NCBI GenBank assembly: GCA_903848885.1
Contig: CAINHL010000039.1
Span: 1 to 34,423, forward strand
Direction: 5' to 3'
DNA from: an uncultured Actinomycetes bacterium
GTDB taxonomy: Bacteria; Actinomycetota; Acidimicrobiia; Acidimicrobiales; RAAP-2
DNA length: 34,423 nucleotides
The notes under the pieces are model-generated. The model ran no database searches, was not told where the DNA came from, and saw nothing but the letters and a program-made list of their open reading frames with translations. Below, one piece after another: positions 27,188 through 34,423 of this stretch. Every line of letters begins with the position of its first letter. Positions within the stretch are counted from its first letter, which is position 1. The position numbers were made by a program, and so were the translations under genes.

Positions 27188-29949
27188 TAGTCCTCCGAGC
27201 GAGTGGCTTGAGCGGCCAGGGCGGTGTTTTTGGCGGCACCCTTCTTCACGGCCGCTTTCTTGGTGACTCCAGGTGACTTCTTGGTCGCTGCCTTCTTGGT
27301 GACTTTCTTAGTGACTTTCTTGGCTGCCTTCTTCACGCCCTTGCGGGGTCGTGACGACGGATCGGCGTTGCGACGTTCGGCCAGGAGTTCATTAGCGCGG
27401 TCCAAGGTGAGGTTTTCTACCGTGTCCGCGTTGCGCAGAGTGGCGTTGACTTCCCCGTCGGTGACGTAGTCCCCGAACTTTCCCGTCTTGACCAGAATGT
27501 GCTTCTTGGTCATCTCGTCGATGCCCAAATCCTTCAGAGGGCCCGCGGGGGTGCGGCGTCCGCGTTGCTTGGGTTGGGCCAACAGCGCCAGGGCTGCGTC
27601 CAAGTCCACCGTGAAGATGGAATCTTCGGATTCCAAGGAACGGGTTTCCTTACCCCAGGTGAGATAGGGGCCGTAGCGGCCGTTTTGGGCGAGTACCGGT
27701 TCGGAATCGTCGGGGTGTGGGCCCACGGTTCGTGGCAGGCTCAGAAGTTTCTGGGCTTCTTTGAGGGTCAACGATGCCAGGTCCATGGTGGAGAACAAGG
27801 AAGCCGTCTTGGGTTTGTTCTTGGGATCAACCATCTCTCCGAGTTGAACGTAGGGACCAAAACGTCCGGCCTTGGCGAAGATGGTGAGGCCCGTAGCCTC
27901 ATCGACGCCCAGCGGTCGGTCGTTGCTGGGGGCGGCCAGAAGTTCGAGGGCGCGTTCGACGGTGAGGGCGTCAGGTTCGGTGTCTTCGGGAATGGAGGCT
28001 CGTTCTTCTCCGTGCACGAGGTAGGGACCGTAGCGGCCGGAGCGAACGCTGACGGCATCGCCGTCGGGCGCGAGTCCCAGCGGCAGCGAGTTAATGGCCG
28101 CGAAGTCCAAGTCCAGTTGCTCGGTGGTGGCCTTGTGCAGCCCCATCTGGCGAAACGTGGTCTCGGCGGCGGCGTCACCGAAATAAAACTTTTGCAACCA
28201 GGGTTCAAGTTCCGCCTGGCCTTGGGCGATGAGGTCGAGCTCGTCTTCCATTTGGGCGGTGAACTGATAATCCACCAAGTCGCTGAAGTGCTTCTCCAAA
28301 AGGTTCACTACCGCGAAGGCCCGGAAGGCCGGCACCAAGGACTTACCCTTCTTCCAGACGTAACCACGGCGGTCAATGGTCTTCATCACCGAGGCGTAGG
28401 TGGAAGGACGACCGATACCAAGGTCTTCTAGTTTTTTGATCAAAGTGGCTTCGGAAAAACGGTCTGGTGGCTTGGTGTCGTGGCTCTTGGCGGCCGTTGA
28501 ATCCACCGTGGCCGTCGTGCCCTCGGTCAGACTCGGCAGGATGCGTTCTTGATCGGCCAGCTCCGCTTCGGGGTCATCGGAACCCTCGACGTAGGCCCGG
28601 CGAAAGCCGGCGAATTCAATCCGCAAACCGGTGGCGTTGAGCTCCACCTCGACGGGGCCGTCGTAGGTAGCAACGGCGGCCAGGGTGGTCGAAAGGCGGA
28701 CTCGATCCTGGGTCAAACGTGCGTCCACCATCTGCGAGGCGATGGTGCGCTTCCACACCAAGTCGTAGACGGCTAGCTCGTCGGCACTCAAGGCACGGTT
28801 CGCTTCGTCCAGAGTCTTAAACACTTCTCCGGCCGGCCGAATGGCTTCGTGGGCTTCTTGGGCGTTCTTGACCTTGCGGTCGTAACGGCGAGGACTGTCG
28901 GCCACGTAATCGTCGCCGAACATCTCGGCGGCCTGCGAACGAGCCGCCGAAATAGCTTCGTTCGACAAGGTGGTCGAGTCGGTGCGCATGTAAGTAATCC
29001 AGCCTTGTTCGTACAACCGCTGGGCGGCGCGCATCGTACGCTCCGGGTCGAATTTGAGTTTGCGACTGGCCTCGATCTGCAGCGACGAGGTCATAAAAGG
29101 CGCTTGGGGACGTTGCACCCGCGGGGTCGAGGTAATGGAATTAATGGACAAAGATGCACCCACGAGGGCGGTGGCCAGGGCTTCGGCGGAGGGCTGCAAC
29201 AGAATTTCCACCTTGCCGGAACCCTCTAAATGACCCGCGGCGTCGAAGTTCTTGCCCGACGCCAAAGCACCACCATTAATAAGGTCAACGGTGGCTTCAA
29301 AATTGCCCCCGGCCGCGTGGGCCTGGGCGACCACGTCATACCAATTGGCACTGGTAAAGGCCATTCGTTCACGCTCACGCTCGGTGACTAAACGCACCGC
29401 CACCGACTGCACGCGCCCCGCCGAACGAGCCTTGTCCACGGCGCGCCACAGGACCGGGGAGACTTCGTAGCCCACTAGACGGTCCAGAAAACGACGGCCC
29501 TCTTGGGCTTCGACCAAGTGAAGGTCTAAGTCCCGGGTGTCGTTAACGGCCTTTTCGATGGCCGCGGGGGTGATTTCGTGAAAGACCATCCGTTTGACGG
29601 GGACCTTGGGTTTGAGGACTTCTTGAAGGTGCCACGCGATGGCCTCTCCCTCGCGGTCTTCATCGGTGGCCAGATAGAGCTCGTCGACTTCTTTGAGGGC
29701 CGCTTTGAGCTCCGCCACGATCTTTTTGCGGTCCGTAGAGACCACGTATATAGGAGTGAAACCATTGTTCACGTCAATGCCCAGACGGGCCCACTTTTCC
29801 TTTTTCACCGCGGCGGGAATGTCGCTGGCGCTCTCGGGAAGGTCACGAATATGGCCGATGGAGGGCTTGACGATGTAGTCCTTGCCGAGCATGGCTTGAA
29901 TGCGGGTGGCCTTGGCGACCGACTCCACGATTACTAACGCGCGTGCCAT
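27187..29949 (-). CDS. topA: DNA topoisomerase I
   Basis: ALVIVESVAKATRIQAMLGKDYIVKPSIGHIRDLP; TDEDREGEAIAWHL; GWITYMRTDSTTLS; several C-terminal GRYGPY / GRFGPY repeats; Lys/Ala-rich basic tail. Confidence 0.97.
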   Translation of the reverse strand: MARALVIVESVAKATRIQAMLGKDYIVKPSIGHIRDLPESASDIPAAVKKEKWARLGIDVNNGFTPIYVVSTDRKKIVAELKAALKEVDELYLATDEDREGEAIAWHLQEVLKPKVPVKRMVFHEITPAAIEKAVNDTRDLDLHLVEAQEGRRFLDRLVGYEVSPVLWRAVDKARSAGRVQSVAVRLVTERERERMAFTSANWYDVVAQAHAAGGNFEATVDLINGGALASGKNFDAAGHLEGSGKVEILLQPSAEALATALVGASLSINSITSTPRVQRPQAPFMTSSLQIEASRKLKFDPERTMRAAQRLYEQGWITYMRTDSTTLSNEAISAARSQAAEMFGDDYVADSPRRYDRKVKNAQEAHEAIRPAGEVFKTLDEANRALSADELAVYDLVWKRTIASQMVDARLTQDRVRLSTTLAAVATYDGPVEVELNATGLRIEFAGFRRAYVEGSDDPEAELADQERILPSLTEGTTATVDSTAAKSHDTKPPDRFSEATLIKKLEDLGIGRPSTYASVMKTIDRRGYVWKKGKSLVPAFRAFAVVNLLEKHFSDLVDYQFTAQMEDELDLIAQGQAELEPWLQKFYFGDAAAETTFRQMGLHKATTEQLDLDFAAINSLPLGLAPDGDAVSVRSGRYGPYLVHGEERASIPEDTEPDALTVERALELLAAPSNDRPLGVDEATGLTIFAKAGRFGPYVQLGEMVDPKNKPKTASLFSTMDLASLTLKEAQKLLSLPRTVGPHPDDSEPVLAQNGRYGPYLTWGKETRSLESEDSIFTVDLDAALALLAQPKQRGRRTPAGPLKDLGIDEMTKKHILVKTGKFGDYVTDGEVNATLRNADTVENLTLDRANELLAERRNADPSSRPRKGVKKAAKKVTKKVTKKAATKKSPGVTKKAAVKKGAAKNTALAAQATRSED
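27235..27345 (-). repeat. Low-complexity Lys/Ala-rich C-terminal tail repeats of topA
   Basis: Encodes KGVKKAAKKVTKKVTKKAATKKSPGVTKKAAVKKGAAKN; tandem ttcttggtgac / ttcttagtgac DNA repeats. Confidence 0.75.
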
Positions 29950-30055
29950 TTCAATGTCCTCCTTTCGTGGTGATTACGGTTCCGTTGATAGCACAACGGC
30001 CGAAGGCTTTCCCACCACGCCCGCGTTTCCTTAGGCGCAGACTGAAGAAAGCGGT

Positions 30056-32428
30056 CTATTCGTCAGTGGCCGGACCGGCCACAATTTCGTAGGTGGGATT
30101 CATAATGACCGCTTCGCGGTCGTGAGATTGCACGGTGCCGGTGATGAGCAAGCGGGTACCGCGCTCGATGCCGGGGATCATGCTGCGGCCCTGAAAGACC
30201 AGCGAAATAGAACCGGTGGCGTCGGCCACCACGCAGCGCAGCTGCTTGTTACCGTCTCCCGACAGCGTCATGGAACGCACGCGTCCGGCCACGGTCACCA
30301 CGTCACGAAACTTCAATTCTCCGATGGGTACCGTATCGGCGTTCGAGGCACGCTCCGCTAATTGCTCGTCGGCTTCTAAGTGAGAGTCTTCGCGCAGCGC
30401 GCCGCGGGTGACTTCGTCGCTGAGCACCTCGTGATCCGTTGCCAGATCGCTCAGAGCGCGCTGGGCCATACGGTACGGAATGATCGTGGCCGCGGTGCGC
30501 GGCACGTGCATGACGGCGTTGGCAATCGAGTCCGCGGTGCGGTCGTGCAGGAGCCGTTGGATGCGGGAGTTAAAGCCCCGGCGCGGCAAGATCACCATGG
30601 CGAAGACCTTGGGGTCACGCACCATGTCCGAGACCACGTCGAGAGCGGCACGGTCCACGCGACGGTCTTCACACTCCATGATCTCGAGCGGGATGGACGA
30701 CGAGGCCGAATCCTTTCGACCCCAACGCTCTTCGAGTTCCTTGGTAACGGCCGGGTCAATGTCAAAGTGAATTGCGCGAAAGGCTGACGAGTTAAGCGTC
30801 TTGCAATAGGCCAGCGCGCGTTCGGTGGCCAAGTCGTATTGATCGACGAAGACCACGATGCGGTTGTGCGAGGTGGTGAGAGAACCAGACGTGCTCCCCG
30901 ACTCGAAAGCATCTTCTTCTCGGCTGTAGAGCTTGTGGAGGTGTAAAAGACCCCAGAACATAAAGGGCGCGATGCAGACCACCATCCACGCACCTTCACC
31001 GAACTTCACCACACCGAAGATAAGGGCCACGATGGAACAGGTGGCGCAGGAAAGACCGTTAACCACCACACCCACGCGCCAACGTCCTTCGCGGCGGGTC
31101 CAGTGACGCTTCGCCATTCCAGCGCCCGCCATGGTGAAGGCGGTGAAGACTCCAATGGCGTAGAGGGAAATCAAACCGTTCACACTGGCGTTAAAGACGA
31201 AGATCAATACCAGTGCCATGGCGCCTAGCCAGATGATGCCGGTAGAAAAGGCCAGTCGGTGCCCCCGCTTGGTGAGCTGGCGGGGCAGGTACTTGTCGGT
31301 GGCGACAAAGTTTGCCAAGAAGGGGAAGCCGTTAAAGGCGGTGTTGGCACCGGTGTACAAAATAGCCACCGTGGCCAGCTGCACTAAGAGATAAATGATG
31401 TGGCCAAAGCCGTGGGCGCCGAAAACGGCGGAGACTTCTTGTGAGACCACGGTGGGCGAACCGGCTTCGTAGGGCAGGGCGTGCGTCCAGGTGGCCAACA
31501 AGGTCGTACCGATGAGCAGAAAGCTCAGGATGCTGGCCATGATGACCATGACCTTGCGCGCGTTTTGTGCCTCGGGCCGTTTGAAGCCCGACACGGAGTC
31601 CGAGATGGCCTCGAGTCCGGTCAATGATGAACCACCGTTGGCATACGCGCGCAGCAAGGTGAGAAAGGCCACACCGAACAAGAAGCCGTGGCCTTGCGTA
31701 CCCAGGTGCCCACCCACCAAGACATTGGCGGCCGGCTGTTGCACGACTTTGAGTGCACCCGAGATGTGCTTGACCAGACCCACGATGATGGTGAGCGACA
31801 TCATGGCGATGAAGAAATAGGAGGGGAAGGCGAAGTAGGCCCCCGCTTCTTTGAGACCACGGAGGTTTCCGTAAATCAAAAAAGCCACTACCCCCACGGT
31901 GATCCACAAGGTGTAGGGGAGAAGAGAAGGAAAGGCGCTGGTCATCGCTGCGGTGCCCGCTGAACTTTGCACCGCCACCGTCACGATGTAGTCAATGAGC
32001 AAGGCCACCGCGGTGACCTGGGCGGTCTTGGGACCGAAGTTGTCCCGGGTGACGATGTAACTGCCACCCTTAATTGAATACGCCCCGATGACGTCGAGGT
32101 AACTCAGGGTGACCAAAAACAACACGCCCAAGATGACGAACATGATGGGAACCAGCAGCGAGAAGGCCGCGAGACCAATGGCCGGGGTGAGCTGAGTGAG
32201 AATCTGCTCGGCGCCGTAGGACGAGGAGGAAATACAGTCCGGAGCCAAGACGCCCAATGCAATGGGGTTGTTGAGTCGTTCGCCGCGCAACTGTTCGGAG
32301 ACGTAGGGCTTGCCTAAGAAGATCCGCTTGAGTCGGTAGCCCAGAGTTTCGGGGTAGAAATTACGCGTATCCGCGTGTGAGGTGAGGACCGGCGAGACAC
32401 GTGCAATCTGTTCACCGGAATTATCCAC
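30056..32428 (-). CDS. KimA-like APC-superfamily (potassium) permease with C-terminal OB-fold domain
   Basis: RIFLGKPYVSEQLRGERLNNPIALGVLAPDCISSSSYGAEQIL; GGSYIVTRDNFGP..LLIDYIVTVAVQSSAGTAAMTSAFPSL; SSLTGLEAISDSV; cytosolic USP-like region IVVFVDQYDLATERAL; OB-fold DVVTVAGRVRSMTLSGDGNKQLRCVVADATGSISLVFQGRSMIPGIERGTRLLITGTVQSHDREAVIMNPTYEIV. Confidence 0.85.
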   Translation of the reverse strand: MDNSGEQIARVSPVLTSHADTRNFYPETLGYRLKRIFLGKPYVSEQLRGERLNNPIALGVLAPDCISSSSYGAEQILTQLTPAIGLAAFSLLVPIMFVILGVLFLVTLSYLDVIGAYSIKGGSYIVTRDNFGPKTAQVTAVALLIDYIVTVAVQSSAGTAAMTSAFPSLLPYTLWITVGVVAFLIYGNLRGLKEAGAYFAFPSYFFIAMMSLTIIVGLVKHISGALKVVQQPAANVLVGGHLGTQGHGFLFGVAFLTLLRAYANGGSSLTGLEAISDSVSGFKRPEAQNARKVMVIMASILSFLLIGTTLLATWTHALPYEAGSPTVVSQEVSAVFGAHGFGHIIYLLVQLATVAILYTGANTAFNGFPFLANFVATDKYLPRQLTKRGHRLAFSTGIIWLGAMALVLIFVFNASVNGLISLYAIGVFTAFTMAGAGMAKRHWTRREGRWRVGVVVNGLSCATCSIVALIFGVVKFGEGAWMVVCIAPFMFWGLLHLHKLYSREEDAFESGSTSGSLTTSHNRIVVFVDQYDLATERALAYCKTLNSSAFRAIHFDIDPAVTKELEERWGRKDSASSSIPLEIMECEDRRVDRAALDVVSDMVRDPKVFAMVILPRRGFNSRIQRLLHDRTADSIANAVMHVPRTAATIIPYRMAQRALSDLATDHEVLSDEVTRGALREDSHLEADEQLAERASNADTVPIGELKFRDVVTVAGRVRSMTLSGDGNKQLRCVVADATGSISLVFQGRSMIPGIERGTRLLITGTVQSHDREAVIMNPTYEIVAGPATDE

Positions 32429-32504
32429 GTTCTACATCCTACGACTCGCTAAGAACTTTCCGAAGAAACTTGCGTTGCTCCTCTAAAGGTGGTCAGATAG
32501 GAAG

Positions 32505-33161
32505 GTGCACGTGGTCATTGTGGGTTGTGGAAGAGTCGGATCTGATTTGGCGACCCAACTCTCCGAAGCCGGACACTCCGTGTCAATCATCGACCAAAAG
32601 CGTGACGCCTTTCGCCGTCTCGGTCCGTCTTTTTCTGGAACCACCGTGGTGGGTTCCGGCTTTGACCGCGACACCTTACGCGACGCCGGACTTGCCCAGG
32701 CCGACGCTTTTGCCGCGGTAACTAGTGGGGATAACACCAACATTCTGTGTGCCCGCATCGCGCGCGAAAAGTACTCCATCTCCAACGTGGTGGCGCGTAT
32801 CTACGACCCCCGCCGTGCTTCCATCTACCAAAAGCTCGGCATTCCGACGGTGGCCACGGTGGCTTGGACCACGCAGCAGGTCAAAAGATGGCTCATTCCC
32901 GGAGATAACTCGTGGGTCTGGACCGACACCAACAACACCATCTTCTTAGTGCAGCGTGTTCTCCCCGACCACCTTGCGGGCAAGCACCTCCACGTTTTGA
33001 ACAACGGCCACGACGTGCGCGTCGTCGGTGTCACCCGGGCCGGCAAGGGCCGCCTCGACGTTGCCGAACTCATCGGTCAAGAAGACGACTTGGTCGCGCT
33101 CATGGTCACCGATCACGGCCTCAAGGAACTCGAACTCATGCTGCAAGGACCCCGCTCATGA
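32505..33161 (+). CDS. TrkA family potassium uptake regulatory protein (first copy)
   Basis: HVVIVGCGRVGSDLATQLSEAGHSVSIID; GFDRDTLRDAGLAQADAFAAVTSGDNTNILCARIAREKY; C-terminal RCK-C-like half. Confidence 0.92.
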   Translation: MHVVIVGCGRVGSDLATQLSEAGHSVSIIDQKRDAFRRLGPSFSGTTVVGSGFDRDTLRDAGLAQADAFAAVTSGDNTNILCARIAREKYSISNVVARIYDPRRASIYQKLGIPTVATVAWTTQQVKRWLIPGDNSWVWTDTNNTIFLVQRVLPDHLAGKHLHVLNNGHDVRVVGVTRAGKGRLDVAELIGQEDDLVALMVTDHGLKELELMLQGPRS

Positions 33162-33823
33162 AAATTGTGATTGCCGGAGGCGGTTCCGTAGGCGTGGCCA
33201 TCGCCCGTGACTTGCTGGAACGTCACCACGACGTCACCCTGCTCGAACAGCGCACGGACGTGGCCGACAAAGTACGTGGACAGATTCCCAACCTCAACGT
33301 GGTGACCTGTGATGCCTGCGAGGTGAGTTCCCTCGAACGGGCCGGTATGCGTAGCGCGGACGTGGTGATTGCCGCCACCGGCGATGACGAAGACAACTTG
33401 GTGCTCAGTTGGCTCTCCAAGCAGGAATTCGCAGTCCCTCGCGTCATTGCGCGGGTCAATAATTCACGCAATCAATGGCTCTTCGATGAGAGCTGGGGCG
33501 TCGACATGCACGTCTCCACCCCCGCACTCATTACCTCGCTGGTCGACGAAGTCGTTGAAGTGGGTTCGGTCATTAACTTGATGGACCTCGGCAGCAGCCA
33601 TACCAAGTTGGTGGAAGTCACCTTGGCGACTGACTCTCCCGCCGTGGGCGTGACCATTGAGGACTTGCACTTGCCCGACGGTGCGCGGGTCGTGGCCGTA
33701 GTCCGCGAAGATCAGCCGCTGAATCCCAATGCATCTTTGAAATTCATGGAGGGCGACCACGTGGTGATTATGGCGCGCCCCGACTCGGTCGAGTCCCTCA
33801 ACGGCACTTTGATCAAGGAATAA
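33158..33823 (+). CDS. TrkA family potassium uptake regulatory protein (second copy)
   Basis: MKIVIAGGGSVGVAIARDLLERHHDVTLLEQ; ADVVIAATGDDEDNLVLSWLSKQEF; C-terminal RCK-C-like half. ATGA overlap with the first trkA. The ORF-track start at 32912 is too far upstream. Confidence 0.93.
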   Translation: MKIVIAGGGSVGVAIARDLLERHHDVTLLEQRTDVADKVRGQIPNLNVVTCDACEVSSLERAGMRSADVVIAATGDDEDNLVLSWLSKQEFAVPRVIARVNNSRNQWLFDESWGVDMHVSTPALITSLVDEVVEVGSVINLMDLGSSHTKLVEVTLATDSPAVGVTIEDLHLPDGARVVAVVREDQPLNPNASLKFMEGDHVVIMARPDSVESLNGTLIKE

Positions 33824-33838
33824 GGGGTCGGCCGCGTA

Positions 33839-34423
33839 ATGAAGGCCGCCTTTTTCGATCTCGACAAAACACTGATAGCAAAGTCGTCGATCATTGCCCT
33901 CGGGCCCGAGTTACACGCCCGTGGATTTATTCACCGCTCCACCCTGGTCCGGAGCGTGGGACACCACTTGCTCTTCAATCTCTTTGGTGCTGACCAGCGC
34001 AAGATGGAAAAAATACGCACCACCGTGGGCAACCTCTCCGTGGGTTGGGACAGCAACGAAGTGCGTCGCATGGTGGAAGAAACCATCACTTCGGTGATTG
34101 AACCTTTGATCTACGCCGAAGCCCTCGAACTCATCGATCAGCACCAAGCCGCGGGTGACGAGGTCTGGGTGGTGAGTGCCTCACCCGAAGACATTGTCAT
34201 CCCCTTCGTTCACTTGCTCGGTCTCACGGGGGCGATCGCTACTCGTCCCGGAATCGATATGAAGGGTCGCTACACCGGCAAGATTGATTTCTATTGCCAG
34301 GGAGACCAGAAGGCCGAAGCTATTCGCGCCCTCGCGGCTGAACGAGGAATTAATCTCGCCGAGTCCAGTGCCTATTCCGATTCGGGAACCGATGTCCCCA
34401 TGCTCGAGTCGGTGGGGCTCCCA
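33839..34423 (+). CDS. HAD-IB family hydrolase (SerB-like phosphatase), truncated by right window edge
   Basis: Manual translation: MKAAFFDLDKTLIAKSSIIALGPELHARGF..EVWVVSASPEDIVIPFVHLLGL..GKIDFYCQGDQKAEAIRALAAERGINLAESSAYSDSGTDVPMLESVG. HAD motifs DxDxT, SASP and SDSxxDxPML present. Not in the ORF track because it runs off the window. Confidence 0.88.
   Translation, partial: MKAAFFDLDKTLIAKSSIIALGPELHARGFIHRSTLVRSVGHHLLFNLFGADQRKMEKIRTTVGNLSVGWDSNEVRRMVEETITSVIEPLIYAEALELIDQHQAAGDEVWVVSASPEDIVIPFVHLLGLTGAIATRPGIDMKGRYTGKIDFYCQGDQKAEAIRALAAERGINLAESSAYSDSGTDVPMLESVGLP

Noticed and set aside
27499-28431. 310-aa plus-strand ORF antisense to topA
   Set aside because: Shadow ORF of topA; Gly-rich with no domain signature.
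29982-29999. ccgttg-atagca-caacgg inverted repeat upstream of topA
   Set aside because: Only 6-bp arms, no poly-U and no known operator match; could be an operator but unsupported.
1-34423. CRISPR arrays, rRNA genes, insertion sequences, defence islands
   Set aside because: Scanned for and not seen: no regularly spaced repeats, transposases, Cas proteins or rRNA motifs within the window.

Overview
This 34.4 kb window is a compact, moderately high-GC actinobacterial chromosome segment, probably Acidimicrobiia-like (taxonomy inferred from gene content only). The left edge is the right-hand boundary of an integrated element. It carries the N-terminal part of a tyrosine integrase (minus strand, running off the window) next to a 3' fragment of tRNA-Thr(UGU) that lacks its 5' acceptor arm. 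Moving right: a convergent acyltransferase-3 / SGNH pair; an oleA-oleBC-oleD cluster; mscL; rlmB-ispF-ispD-carD; clpC; a polyprenyl diphosphate synthase; a long minus-strand cofactor operon (tilS-hpt-folE-folP-phosphatase-like-folB-folK, then a DUF2520 protein-panC-coaX-lysS); pgeF-murL-murD2; tRNA-Thr(CGU); holB-tmk-topA; a KimA-like permease with a C-terminal OB-fold; two TrkA proteins; and a truncated HAD-IB phosphatase. The most notable observations are: (1) a KimA-like K+ permease fused to an OB-fold domain that is a separate gene near trkA in other actinobacteria; (2) a MurL/MurD2 pair, implying a MurI-independent D-Glu route; (3) a hairpin that sequesters the clpC Shine-Dalgarno sequence, a candidate RNA thermometer or operator; (4) a tyrosine-phosphatase-like protein in the folate operon whose CX5R cysteine is replaced by Gly; (5) the tRNA-fragment attachment site; (6) an AT3/SGNH protein split into two opposing genes. 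All assignments were made by reading the sequence and translations; no database search was run.
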